Positions 21,151-33,634 of a stretch of DNA of 64,000 bases are shown here, in pieces. A model generated the notes under the pieces. That model was not told the DNA's origin and did not search any database. It was given only the letters and a program-made list of their open reading frames with translations. Each line of letters opens with the position of its first letter. Position 1 is the stretch's first letter. A program made the position numbers and the translations under genes. Source of the DNA: Lindgomyces ingoldianus (taxonomy: Eukaryota; Ascomycota; Dothideomycetes; Pleosporales; Lindgomycetaceae); contig NW_022985225.1 of assembly GCF_010093535.1 (NCBI RefSeq), forward strand, positions 62,001 through 126,000. Reading direction: 5' to 3'.

Positions 21151-24100
21151 TCACGCCTCACCCTTCACCTCTCCTTGGACAACCATTCCCCAAAGCCTCC
21201 CTTTCCTCGACATCAAACTATCCCACCTACCTTCTTCCACAACTGTCCCCTTGTCAACTACGAACACCCAATCGGCATCGCGCATGCTTTCGACTTGGTG
21301 AGTAACGCTTATCACGGTCAACCCTTCTCTCTCTTTCTGTGTCTGGGCGAGCGCCTCTCGAACGGCCTTTTCGCTCTCTGGGTCAAGCGCGCTTGTTGCT
21401 TCATCCAAGAGGAGAATATCGGGGTTGCTAATAAGGCACCGCGCAAGGGCAAGTCGTTGCCTCTGACCTCCGGAAAGCGCGACACCTCTAGCTCCAATAT
21501 CCGTCGCATATCCTTGTGGCAGGGAAACGATGAAATCGCGAATGTTTGCCTGCTTACATGCCGTGTCGATTCGTGATTCGATTTCTTCCGAATCAAGCTT
21601 GCTCTCGTCAATTCCTATGAGAACGTTTTCTCGAATCGTGCCTTGGTAAAGGGTGGTATCTTGCGCAACGAGGCCCATCATATTGCGAAGCTTCGTGATG
21701 TCCCATTCTGCAATCGGTCGGCCATACACGCATATTTCCCCTGAGTTGTGATACTGGTCATCGCCGGAGGTGCTCTGAAGGTCGTAAAAACGCTCTAGAA
21801 GAGCGACTACTGTGGACTTGCCGCACCCACTTGGCCCCACGACACATACATGAGAGCCACGTGCAACAGACAAGGATAGACCGCGGAGGACAGGAACGGT
21901 GGGTCGAGACGGATATCGGAAATTCACGTCCCGGAATTCAACGGTAGGAGTATCCGCAGGTACTGGTGAGGATTTGGGGTCAACACCTGTGGATGAGTTG
22001 ATAGGTGGCTTCGAGTGAGTGAGGAACAGAATGCGGTTCATTGCCGCGTGGGCCTTGTTGGTACCTGTTGAAAGTTATTAGTCTCTGAACTTGGGCTACC
22101 AAGGGCCAAAAGTGGTACCTACTGCTCGTAAAACCAAACATAAAGCCAGCAGATTGACCACCAAAGATGACCGCAGAGAAGATAATGAAGTACTTTGTGG
22201 TCGAGAGTTCTCCATAAGAGATGAGTCGGCCTCCGTACCAGAATGCCATCGCACTTGCTATTTGTTTCTAAATCAATCAAGACCTTGGGGTTCACAGACG
22301 AATGCGACACTTACCCGCAAGAGCCAAAGTATCAGACAACGAGTACAGTGCCATCTGGAACAACATTCTCCTCGTCGAGGTAGTCGTCGCCGCTTGCAAC
22401 TTTTGATGATACATGCTCTCCACCTTGTCTTCCATCGTCAAGCTGGAGACTGTGCGAATCGCTGAAACAACCTCAGTGCTGTATCTCGCACTCTCCAAAA
22501 ATGAGTGTGCACATCTGTCTTGCGCTGTCAAGTCCATCCTCATTCGAAGGAAACCAGACGCAAGGAGCGGTGGGAGGCATCCGAAAATAGCAACCAAAGC
22601 CATCTTCCAATACACAGCAATAGCAAGTATGCAGCAGCTAAGGAGATCCGTTACGAAGACGAGAATGAGGCCGGAGTTAGAGGCGAAAAGCATCGTGAGA
22701 TCGTACCCGTCGGCAGATAGCAGGGCCGTTAATCCTCCAGATGTGTTGCCTCCAGCTTGGAAAAACCCGATGTCTTGTTGGAGCATTGAACGGAGATACT
22801 GTCGTCTATAGATCCTGCCCAGTCTTGCTCCAACAATACCCAAGAAGTAGAAGAGAATAAAATATGCCACGATTTGGGTAAGACCTAGGACGAAGAACAT
22901 CAAAGCCCAAAAGTTACCTCTGCGTTCCAGTTCATGTCCTTGAGCCTCGAAAACGGTGACCAATCGCGAGAAGAGCACGGCTTGAAGAGGGAATGCGGCG
23001 CCACCGACCAAGGCTGCTACAAAGCCCAGAACGCTAGGCCATATCAGAGACGGATGCTCTGAATAAATCTTGTACATGCAATAGAGTATGCTGTAGCGAC
23101 GACTTATTTTTTCTGATTCCAGTGGCGATTTTATATCCGCTGCCATATCCGTCAGCGTTGCCTTCGTCGACCGATGTGTTGGCTTCCGCGATACGGCTTT
23201 GGAAATCTGCTCTTCTTCAATCGGAGTCTCTCGTCCCGAGCTTTCTTCAGAGTTTCCTTGTGCTTGGAGTAGACGGCAATAGTGCCCGCCCAAAGCAAGT
23301 AGTTCTGCATGCGTCCCTTGCTCCACAACAACTCCCTTACTAAGGACTACAATGTTGTCGGCGCTGACGACTGTCGAGAGTTTATGAGCAATTATAATTG
23401 TGGTTTTACCCCTCGAAGCTTTTTCCAGCGCGATTGAGACTGCCCTTTCGGATTCCGAGTCGAGGGATGAGGTGGCTTCGTCTAAGAGAAGTATCGTAGG
23501 GTTAGACACGATACTCCGCGCAATAGCTATGCGTTGCTTTTGTCCGCCGCTAAGGAGGCCAGCACGTTCTCCCGCCGGCGTGTCGTACCCGTTCGGCAAT
23601 AATTCAATGAAATTATGGGCATTTGCTTGTTTACAGGCTTCAATCACGAGCTCCCGTTTGTTGGAATCAGAGAGCTTATTGTACTGGGCTCCTCGCAACC
23701 CATTGAGCACGTTCTGGTAAATTGTGTCATTGAACAGCATTGGTTCCTGTCCATGTTAGTCAAAACCGATTGAACAAAGAGGAATGGCTCACCTGTTGCA
23801 CCAAGCCAATCTGACTCCTCCACCATTGCAAGTCTAAGTTGTTAATGTCGTGGCCATCGATGAGAATAGAACCTTTGCTAGCTCCATACCATTGCTCGAC
23901 AAGGCCGACGACGGTGCTCTTCCCACTTCCACTATGACCAACAATTGCAGTGACTTTATTAGCTGGAATCCGCAGGTTTATATTGTCCAAGACAGTGACT
24001 GTTGGTCGCTCCGGATATGTAAACGATAGGTCCTTCAGCTCCAATTCTCCGTGCAAATTATCAAGTTTAACTCCTGAGCTATCAGGCTTCAGCTTTTTAC

Positions 24101-25371
24101 CTTCTTTCGGGTCTCCTATCATTTTGATGATTTGCGCCGCAGAAGCGGCGGCTTTCGAGAAATCGGGTATCAGAGGGGCAATGAAACCCATAGCACTAGA
24201 TGCCATAATCATACAGAACAAGACACTATCTCGCGGTAAGTATGACAGCATTGGAATCACAAGAGTTGGACTGACACAACAATAGTTCCTCCAGAAGTGA
24301 CCTCGCCCTTAGAGACAAGCTTCACACCATAGAACAGAGCAAGTGCGTACCCGGCGTTCATTGCAAAAAACACTATATTTGTTAACATTTTCAGCACTCG
24401 AGATACACTGAACTTACTATTGCCGTAGATCCCAGCCATGTATGGACCAATCCTTTTCAAGAATGTTGAAGATTTCCTCAGGTACTCATCGAACCGACGC
24501 ACCATTTTCTCGCTTGCTCCCATAGCAGTAATATTGAGTATACTACTGAGGGCTTCTTCAGCAACACCTGCGGCAGTATCCAGTATTTCATTCCCCTTCG
24601 ACTCCGTTTGCGTACTGAGTGCACCGAAGATCATAGTGGACATGACCATGTAAGGAACAATGGTAGCAGTGACAAGGGTGAGCTTCCAGTTCTTCGTGAA
24701 TGCAATCACAAAGGAACTGAGAATCATTGAGATAACCTGACAAATAATTCCAAGCTTTTCAGCTAATCCTACTTGGACGATATTAGTGTCATTAGCCAGA
24801 CTGGTAGCAATAGTGCCTGGTGCGGTTTTATCAAAGTAGGATATCGGCTGGTGTAGCACTGTTCTAAGGTACCGAAGCCGAATCTTCGCCGTCATTCTTG
24901 AGGATGTGATACTGAAACAGGTAGCCCCAATGTACACCAACTGGATGTTGTTATAAAATGTTCGTCAAGAGTAAACACAACTATTGAACAAGGACTTACT
25001 ACAAACTTTCCGACGAACAAGTACACGAAGTAGAGCGCATTCTCATTGACTTTCGATCGAAACTCCTCTGGGGATATAGGTAGGTCGCCGTTAAAGAGAT
25101 CCACGAGCTTGCCAAAAATGATAGCCATTAAGGGTTCAGCCGTTCCACTGCCTGCAGCCGCGAGCGCGCCAATACCCCGAAGGAGTATGTCAAGCGGAGA
25201 TGCAAAGGACCAGAGCTTAAGATATGCTCTCATCGGAGATACCGTTTCCTCCTTCTCCTCCTTCTCTCCTTCCTCTTTAGCGTTTTCCATCTCCACAGAT
25301 GCATATTTTGTTTGGCTAGCATGCTCTGCAGTGGTTAGAATGACGTCTGTCTCTAGCGGTTTGCTGCCCAT
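21151..25371 (-). CDS. ABCB-type full-length multidrug ABC transporter
   Basis: Seven exons: 25371-25000, 24940-24418, 24372-24276, 24225-23793, 23746-22315, 22257-22123 and 22064-21151; 1301 aa. An ATG 8 codons earlier (25395) is possible. Order is TMD1-NBD1-TMD2-NBD2, as in P-glycoprotein or Ste6/Mdr1 transporters. NBD1 has Walker A GHSGSGKST near 428, signature LSGGQKQR near 541 and Walker B ILLLDE near 561. NBD2 has GPSGCGKST near 1074, LSGGQRQR near 1194 and ILLLDEATSALD. Both catalytic Glu residues and the H-loops are present (IIAHKLST and ISVTHQVES), so both sites look active. It would sit in the plasma or vacuolar membrane and export hydrophobic compounds; the substrate cannot be read from sequence. 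Intron 24275-24226 uses a GTCAGT donor, the others GTA or GTG. Confidence 0.93.
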
Positions 25372-25395
25372 GGCGAATTCAAAGGTACTGGGCAA

Positions 25396-26345
25396 AGTGA
25401 TTGGAAAACAAAGAAACTTATCTAATGCCTATGAAAAATAATCAGACACCCTAACGGAACTGTTCGAAGAAATTCCGGTATACAGGACATTATATAGCGC
25501 CTATCAGCCCTCGAGGCAAGTATGAGCCACCACAAGCGACCACGTTTGCAAATTGCGCGGTGTTGAGACCGTGATCCTATTATTACCGGAGCTGAGCAGA
25601 CCATTATTGGCGACGCCTTGCGCTGTGCAAATGCGATACGAGAAACGCGCGAATGTGGCTGCTTGGCTCGGGAGACATTTTCACTATCGTGTGATGCCTG
25701 AAATTCGCGTTCTTCAATGACGACGACATGTCTTAGTGAGTGAAACGCTGCAAGACTGCGGCAAAACTCAAGACTGAACCTAAGCCTATTCCAGAAGACC
25801 TGAGTTGAAGAGAAAGAAATGAGGAAACCAAGGAAGAAGGTCGGCAAGTCGGTTGTCGATGCCGCCGAGTCGGTTGATGCGGCCCGATCACATGTCTAAG
25901 TCCCGCAGCCTTCCTTTTCGAGTCGATCTCTGTGCCATAAACCTGTTGGATGTGTATCTTCATTTTGGCTGGAGAGTACTTGCGCTATATCTGTGCCTAT
26001 TAAGAACATTGACAGGACATATTCAATATCTCGAACGTTTGTCTATAATGGGCCTGTTGTTCCGTTATATGTGCTAACATGTCCCTCAAAAAGACTTCGA
26101 GTGTTGACAATGTTTGAGCGGCTGCTAGTTATGAGATCCCAACTCACATTTTGTATCAGGAAGAGACAAATCACAGAACATATAGATCAAATATGATCTC
26201 TTAAACATTATCCTTTATTGGACGAATTTCGGGGCTCTATATCACACCATCCTTTGAAATCCCCATATATTTCCCATTGCTTCATATACAGATCACCCTG
26301 CTTTCCAGTAGGAAGAACACATTCGAGCTTCTCAGGGACAGCTTT
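25396..26345. other. Intergenic, ABC promoter region
   Basis: About 950 bp upstream of the ABC transporter. It should include its promoter. Short frames on both strands lack support. A pleiotropic drug-response element was not recognised by eye. Confidence 0.45.
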
Positions 26346-26587
26346 CTAATCTCCAAAAGGGAATCTAGATGCGGCACCTCGGTCTTTTGCATGGGTTTGG
26401 CAGCCAATACCACTTCCAGCGTTATGGGCCTTAGTTTGAAGTTAATATGAAAACTAATAAGAGAATAAGGTATAGAATTTACGTTGTTAAGGAGATTTTC
26501 CTCGAGGTCTTGTGGTGCACTTTGTTCCGCCGTCTGGGAAACCTTGGACTTGCTGACAGTGCGGGAAAACGCCTTGGCCCTACTCAT
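26346..26587 (-). CDS. Possible small two-exon gene (62 aa)
   Basis: ATG at 26587 (MSRAKAFSRTVSKSK...) reads 35 codons to a GTAAAT donor at 26482. A 53-nt intron with ATTAAC near its 3' end stops at AAG (26430). The frame continues from 26429 for 27 residues to TAG at 26348-26346. The predicted protein is basic at the N-terminus (Arg/Lys/Ser), acidic in the middle (PQDLEENLLNNAHN) and Gly/Arg-rich at the end (GSGIGCQTHAKDRG). There is no signal peptide or membrane segment. No family is recognised. The AAG acceptor is less common than CAG/TAG, which lowers confidence. Confidence 0.4.
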
Positions 26588-27031
26588 TCTGCATGGTTGA
26601 TATTGTTGGAGATTTGGAGAGCTAGGGTAAACTTCGTGAATGCTTAAGGTTGCGTTGTGAAGTATCTGACAATGAAGAGCGTAAGAAAGAAACTCCTCTT
26701 TTTTTTAAATCTTCCTGAGGTCATGTTGTCTCTTGGTTTCGTCACTGCGGCTTCGGTGAACCAGGAAGTAACTTCGTCCGTGCGCAAATCTAGACGTTAA
26801 AACTTAGACGAATGCGAAGATGGTTCCTACGTGGTGCATTAGCTGTAGGACATTGTAACACCTGGACCTGGTGCGCTCCGTCCTATAAGTTCGACGTAGA
26901 AAGAAATCTTCTAATTCTTTGCATGTTCTACCTGCATGATGTTTTCCAACTGAGCCACAGTGAACCCGAAACGGGCTTCTTGACCATAGCCATGTCGATA
27001 ATGCCAATATACCGTGACTTTAGGTACCTGT
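26588..27031. other. Intergenic up to the hAT insertion
   Basis: About 440 bp of mixed composition, ending at the 8-bp duplicated target GCTCGATT (27032-27039). No gene was seen. Confidence 0.5.
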
Positions 27032-27039
27032 GCTCGATT

Positions 27040-30000
27040 CAGCGTGGCCAACAGTCCGTAGTACGTAACGTAACTACGTGAACGTAGTAATCACGTGAGG
27101 CGTACAAAAGTAGTCAAAATGTAAGACGTAACTTTTGTACAGTAAATTGCCAAGTACGTACTGTAGTACAGGTCAGAGAGGTTATATTTTAGGAGATTTC
27201 CCTCTTGTTTTTAGACTCTATTAGCTATTACGTTAGGAGCTTTATTTAAAGTTATGTTTTAAAGTAATAATTAAATAAAACTCTACATTTTATAGCATAG
27301 TAGCCTAATTAGTGTGCTAAGTGGCCTTTTATAAAAATAGTTAACTTTTGCCCTAGAAAAGCTTTTTATTTTATTAATTATTATAATAAGCTAGATGTCT
27401 TAATTCCTTTATTATAGCAGGCGTACAGCCTTATTTTAATCCTTTTACTTATTAAAGTTGTCTTAATAAGCTAAGGTACTTTATTACACTAGCTTTTATT
27501 ATCTTACTAAATTAAAGTTAGCTCTTTTAGAGTTATTAGTGCCCTTAACCTTAACTCTAGCCCTAGGCAAAGATGTATTCTTTTATAATTTTTAAGTAGA
27601 CGCGCACCTTAACTCTAAAGCCTTTTTTATAATAGAGTAGAATAATATTTAGCTAGAAAAGAAGAAGCTAGTGCTAGAGAAACTTAGCTATTAAGTAAAG
27701 CATAAAAGTTAACTTTATAGCAATTGTCCTATCTTCTAGGTCTAGTGTTATAGAGAGGATTTAGTGTATAAGGACAATAATAGCACTATTCTTAAAGTGT
27801 GGCTTTGTAAAAGATGTCACCTCTAAGGGCAACATAGAGCTGCAAAAATTATTAGTAGTTATAATTATATTATCTCTTATTTTTAGAAAAAGCATAAAAT
27901 TAATGCTAGTAGAGATCTTCTACTTAATAGCTTAAGGCTTTTTACTAATTTTTTTAAAGCTGTAATAAAAGTAGCTAGATTTATAAAAATTATTTTTTAT
28001 AAAGCTTAGCAGAAAAAAGCTTTTTAAGCTGTAGTAATAAACTAAGTTATTTTTTAGAATTAAACCTTTAGAAACGCATCTTTAGCTAAAACTTATAGAG
28101 TACTTACTTAGAACTATGCTAACCTTCTTAACGCTATACTATCTTTCTACACTACGCTCTTAACCTATATCTAGAACAGTCTAGTGCGCTAGAAGCAGGA
28201 GATTTAAATAATACTAAGATTAGCCTATAGTAAAATTACGCTAAGTGTTAATATATAAACTTCTCTAAACTACTTATCCTACTTAGGGGTAGTAGCTTAT
28301 TTTTTTAGTATGTACTAGCAAAACCTTAGCCTAGCTGTGTTAGTGTAAAAATTAAAACTATAACACTAACATCCTCTACACAGATGCTAACTACTAGCAT
28401 AGAGACCTTCTTATTAGCTTTAACAATCTATACAGAGACCACACTAGGGAGAATTAAGCGCTAGAGATTGTTAAAGTGCTTAAGGACTATAAAATTATGT
28501 TTAAATTTTATTACTATGTTACTAATAATATGTTAAATAATAACATAGAGACTATTATAACTTTAGCTAAAAAGCTTTACTTACCTCTTACTACTAAACA
28601 CTATATCTGCTGTGCTAGCTATATAATTTAAATTATTATTAAGGTAGTTATATACAGCTAGGGAGTTTCTACTTTTAAAAAAGCTTTAGCCTAAGCTGCT
28701 CTAGATAATTAATTTAAGCTATACTAACAGTAGAGTGTTGTAGGCAAGTTGCATAACTTTGTTAACATAGTGCTAGCATCTTATAAATAATAATTAGCCT
28801 TTATAACTTTTTAGGCTTTACTTTTAGCTAATAATTTTTTTTAGAGTTTTAGCACTCTTAATCTTATCTAGGACAGTAGAGTACACTAGCACAGCGTATA
28901 TCTTATGCTTTTACATTGCTATAAGTTAAAAAAGCCTATTAGTAAGTTTCTATGTAAATAATAAAGTGCTAATATATTAATAGCTGCTACCTTCTATAAA
29001 ACTATCTTTAAAGAAAAGTAAAAGAAGGTTAATTATTTTATTAAGTTTCTTTAGTTTTTTTACTTTATAATAAAAAGACTTAAGGGCAACAGCAAGTACA
29101 GCTCTATCTAGATAACTATAGTTAACCTCTAGCACCTGTATACAAAGCTTACAAAGATAGAGGAGGAGCTTAAAGGTAAAAGTAATAATTACTACTTTAA
29201 AAATAGTGTTATGTTTAGGATCTAAAAGCTAACCTTATACTAGAAAAAGATTGTTATAGATTTACCTATATTATACTGCGCTATTGCAACTATTTTTAAC
29301 CCCTAATTACAACTTGTTTAGTTTAAAGACTACTAGTGTAAGCACCTAGTATAGCATAAGTAAGCTAAGGCTTTAATAAAGGCAGTTTTTTAAGACTATA
29401 TTAATAAGAAAATAAAAAGTAATAAGAAAAAAAAGAATTTATAACCTTACTAGTGTAAGCTCTCTAGTAGCAAGTATTATAATAAGAGCTATAAGTAAAC
29501 TTTCTTTATTAACATAAGCCTTTTTATAGGCTTAAGGTTATACAAAAAACAGTAGAAAATAATAGAGCTTTAATAATACTATAATAGCTATATTAAAAAC
29601 CTTTTTATAGCTAAAAAGGGATCTCTACTATTTTAATTACTTTTTACTTAGTAGCTTAAAGTTAGTTGTTACTTTTACCCTACGCTTTTTAAAATTACCC
29701 TTAATTTCTTCTGTATACTCTTAATAAGCTACAACTGTAAGAGAGCCTTCTTTAGAGGCAGAAGAATAGTTATAATTAATAAAAACTACTTAGTAGGTTA
29801 TATAATTAAGGCTCTGTAGCTCTAAAAGAACTAGTTATGTTATAGGGCTGTAGAGAGTAAATTAACTACTTTAGGGGACTTTATCTAGGCTAAAAAGCTT
29901 CTCCTAGAATAATTTTAACCTAGACTAATAAAACTTCTTATAAAAAGTACAAAAGTATAAGAATTTTAAGAAGTTACTGTTACATTACGTACTTGCTAAT

Positions 30001-30096
30001 TAATTCACTGCTTACGTACAAAAGTACTACTAAATTAAGAAGTTACTGGCAGAGAAAAGCTCAAACGTAACGTACTACGTACTGTTGGCCACGCTG
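27040..30096 (+). mobile_element. RIP-inactivated hAT-superfamily DNA transposon
   Basis: The ends are a perfect 16-bp inverted repeat, CAGCGTGGCCAACAGT at 27040-27055 and its complement at 30081-30096. They are flanked by an 8-bp direct duplication GCTCGATT (27032-27039 and 30097-30104), the hAT hallmark. Inside, the plus strand carries a transposase relic with in-frame fragments such as a zinc-finger-like WLCKRCH, an NYIISY segment and a YYVTNN-type block where hAT proteins have a DNAT motif. There are dozens of TAG/TAA stops, at sites where CAG/CAA would be expected. The body is extremely AT-rich while both ends are GC-normal, as RIP would give. The element is 3057 bp. It is dead as an autonomous copy but its termini look intact. 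Confidence 0.9.
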
Positions 30097-30104
30097 GCTC
30101 GATT

Positions 30105-30693
30105 GAGGTAGATGATGTTCAAGTTCGAGATGTAGAAGTGAAGTTGATGACCCGGATGATCGAAAGCTACTTTAGATCACTCCTACCTGGCTTTAGTATA
30201 TTTCAGTCAATCCATTGTGGAGATAATATGCCACTCATCCTGTGGTAGACTCTACTCACGTAGCTTAGTAAGGCTCATGGGAAACAAATATACCGTCCAA
30301 AATTAATTCAGAAGGGTACCCATGTTCACCGTGTAATATCATTCATAGCCGACAGACTGTTACTAGAGCAAGGACTTCGAGGTGGCTCATCAGACCAAGA
30401 AAAAAGAGAATCTAGAAGCAGTACCCACGTAGAAATTGATTCTAGTGACCCAACTGCTTGAAAACACCAAGCACCAAACGAATTGGTATAGGTCTTACAA
30501 TATTTATGCAAAGATGAGACTAACCCTCCAAGTTCTTCCAATCGTTAAGTATTAAGAGGGTCACCCGGTTTAAATTGAAGAAATCTAGACTATTTCAACC
30601 ACCGTTGAAGGCAACAAAAAAGACCAACCGTGCATGCGAGTTAACCAAGTCTCCACCCTACATATTGTACCTCACTCTAACCTGTTACCGTTA
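30105..30693. other. Intergenic, no gene seen
   Basis: About 590 bp between the hAT insertion and the next gene's stop. The base composition is back to normal. No RNA gene or repeat was recognised. Confidence 0.5.
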
Positions 30694-31788
30694 TTATTGA
30701 ATATGTTCGGGCAGTTCATGAGCTGCCAAAGTCACAGGGGGGGTATGTGAAGGTGCAGCCACGGCTTCATGCTGACCAGAATATGAAGGACCGTGTGTAA
30801 TGGCACTATCTTGGTAAGGAGTGGCTGGAACGGATGGTTGAGCAGATGTTATCAACGGTTGCTGATAGTCGTAAGAGTGCACCCCACTCTTAAAGGGTTC
30901 GTACGCCGTATGTGCTGCAGCTGGGGAGGTGTGTTGGCCAACCCAAGTTGCATTTGGTGCTGGATGGCTTCCGACCGGAATGTACTTCGTATTTCGTCGT
31001 CGACGGAGAATGAAGAAAACAACAATCGCAATCACAGCGCCCATTCCGCCAATAACACCAACAGAAATTCCAACTATAGCTCCAGTGGATAGCTCGGACG
31101 ATGCGGTTGTTCCATTGTTGTGGCTCATGGAGTTTCCCATTAAACTAGGAGGTTGTGTCCGCATCGGCCTACTGACTCTGGAATCGGTAGAAGCGGTTGG
31201 TGGAGGGACGAAGATGCTTGTGACTACGATGGTGGTAGGCGCGGCTCTTGCCGTGGTTTTCAGCTCGACTTCAAGGAGGCTTCCACAATCCTCTATGTTC
31301 GTGCCCTAGTAACCGTCCTCAGTCCTAGCCTTCATGTAAAGTAGGCGTACGGAGTAGAAACATACATTTTCACAACACCATGCTACCTCTGCATTATCGT
31401 ATGCGCAGTAGAACCCTTCGATACACGCGGCTGCTTCAAGTTAGGTAATGCAACCGAACTGTATCTGAGAAACTCTTGCGTACTGCCATAATAATCATTG
31501 CAGCCTGAGGCAATGATCAGCAATTGGCTCCAAAGCGGTCGTGCAAATCAACTCACAAGTCTCTTGTTTTGCTGGCTCGTAACAAATGTTGGAGAATGCA
31601 TCGGCGTGGCACCTTTTGGCGTCTTCGGCGCATTCTGCACAAGAGGTGCCACAAACCTCAAAATCTGGATTGTATCCGGTGGAGGAATTGACGTCTGGAG
31701 GGTAGCTCCACCAGTAGTCGGTGGCTACTTCAGCGGATGCTAGCGAAGCCGAAGATAAGAGAAACACAGGGAGAATTATGAACAACAT
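30694..31788 (-). CDS. Cys-rich secreted-domain protein with one transmembrane helix
   Basis: Four exons: 31788-31557, 31504-31484 (a 21-nt microexon), 31430-31366 and 31305-30694; 309 aa. A signal peptide of about 19 residues (MLFIILPVFLLSSASLASA) precedes a Cys-rich extracellular region of about 100 residues (CGTSCAECAEDAKRC, then ETCCNDYYG and WCCEN). A Ser/Thr-rich stalk follows, then one membrane helix at about residues 182-205 (GISVGVIGGMGAVIAIVVFF). The RRRR stop-transfer and a His/Pro/Tyr-rich cytoplasmic tail complete it. The layout resembles fungal cell-surface sensors and wall-linked proteins, but the Cys spacing does not match WSC or CFEM as far as I can see. Function is unassigned. 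Exon 2 and exon 4 boundaries rest on reading-frame fit and splice consensus. Confidence 0.72.
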
Positions 31789-32601
31789 GGTGTAATGCAG
31801 TGTGGAGCCAAACCAATGGAGAACAGAGGGTTTAAAGGCGTTGAGAGTGGAAGGGGACATTGGGTGCCACAGCAAAACACGCCGCTAAGGGGGATTACTC
31901 TGCTTTGAATAGCTCTTGAATCCTTCGAGGGCAAGGCTGCCAGGGGGCGGAACCGTATCATCCCAGTTCCATGTTCATGCTCAATCTTACTTCAGTTGTC
32001 TTGCCCCATTGAGTAAAGCCTACTTGACTGGAGCGCGATAATGCTGAACCTGGATAGAAGAGATGTGACTAGGTTGCTTGCACTCACACTACTAATTTAT
32101 AGTGAATAGATGCCCACAGATTATGAGAAATCGAGTTGGGGGAGTATGTGGTTTCGAAAGATTCAATCAACGGAAGGAGTAAATGCTTAGCTGTCATATG
32201 TGTTGGGGATTTCTGGTAAACTGCGGGTGCTGGTTGGACAGAATGCTGAGGACTTGGGGGCGAAAACGCACAGGCCAATCCACAGCCTCAATCATTTGAA
32301 TGAAAGGCTTTCCGAAAGCAATGACACTTACAACACACTATGCCTACGCAGTCTAGGCCCGCCTGGCTGACGTCTTGCCGGAATTTAAAACATCTCGTTC
32401 TCCCTCCTATCCTACGTCAGAGCGTACATGCCTATGTTACAGGACATGGCTCTCGAGAGGATATCCTTCTGTAGATGGTAGCAAACATATTTGTAACGTT
32501 GCAAAACAGTGTTCAAATCCAAATAAATCAACACCGCGGATATTCGATATTATTTTGGCTTAGATTCCTGGACTCGTGAGTATGTTGATTTAGCTTCCCG
32601 C
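31789..32601. other. Intergenic, no gene seen
   Basis: About 810 bp upstream of the membrane-protein gene. It should hold its promoter and the 3' flank of the kelch relic. No RNA gene or repeat was recognised. Confidence 0.5.
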
Positions 32602-33634
32602 CTAACAGTCTCTTTCTTTCATGGTTTCCGTGCATACCATTAAGTTAGGGAGTAAAGCATCAAAGGTAGCAATGGGACATCCTTTCAAGACACCACCACC
32701 CGGGATATACATCTTTCCTCTAACACCCACAGCTGACGTTCCATGTCTTGCCACTTTCGCCGGGGCGAGCCTTTGCCAGTTGTTAGTTTCGATATCGTAC
32801 ACCTCCGTCTGATTGAACAGTCCGGATTCGGCTTCACAATTCCCTTCTCCACTGAAGGTGTATATGTTTTTTCTGGCGACGCCTGCTGAGACACCTCCAC
32901 GTGCTGTTGGTATCTTTGCCTCACTAGCTTTCCAGCCTGCTCCGATAATGCAGGGATCAAGGATGAACACCGGTATTTTCCGTTGTATTGGCCTCTGTTC
33001 CCTTCTTCCCAATATATAACATACTGTTTCCAACTACAGCTGCGCCGGCGTGATCTCTGCCCTCGGGAATCCTCTTTGCGGCGTCCAACATTTCGAACCC
33101 TCAACGGAGTTTTCAAAGACCGATACCACGTCAACGTTATCCTGGTACCTGTTTCTCACAGGCTCCAGGGCCCCCAATCCACCTAGCTAGGATGATTTAG
33201 TTCCCATATACACCTAGCGCTGCACTACCTATAGCTTCTGTTGCTGGCAGCTGAGCAACTATCTCCCATTCATTCTTCTTTGGATTGTATGCCAACACAT
33301 CTGGGATGGCACTCCAATTTCCTTCAGACGTATATGCAAGCCTACCGAGAACATAAATATTTCCGCCACTCATAGTTGCGTTGATGTAGTTCATCGGGTT
33401 CGGGATCGGAGCCATGGTTTTCCAAGAGTTCTGGGAGATCGAGTAGAAATACATTAAAGATGTCGTCGAGATGATCGTATCACTTAGGACGATTCTTCTT
33501 AGGATGTTGATTGTTGACGGAGTTAGAAAGACAGTAATATGCTCTTGTCTTGGAGCTTCCGTTATATTGGCTAGAGATGTCCATGTTTGAGGAATTGATG
33601 GACGAGAGAGGGTGGCTGGAGTGGAAGAGAGCAT
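32602..33634 (-). pseudogene. Kelch-repeat protein pseudogene
   Basis: On the minus strand the frame from 33634 encodes kelch-like blades (SGGNIYVLG, NPMNYINATMS, GSAALGVYGN) and stops at 33197 (TAA in GVYGN-stop). The homology continues in other frames down to 32602: GLGALEPVRNRYQDNVDVV, then RIPEGRDHAGAAVVGNSM, then TARGGVSAG and RHGTSAVGVRGKMYIPGGG. At least three single-base shifts and one stop would have to be undone for an intact reading. The N-terminal start is unclear. Intact relatives are secreted or cytosolic beta-propellers; this copy should not make a full protein. Good preservation of the blades suggests that inactivation is recent. Confidence 0.7.

Noticed and set aside
27100..30080. 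CRISPR or phage-like array in the AT-rich tract
   Set aside because: A eukaryotic RIP-mutated transposon explains the composition and ends.
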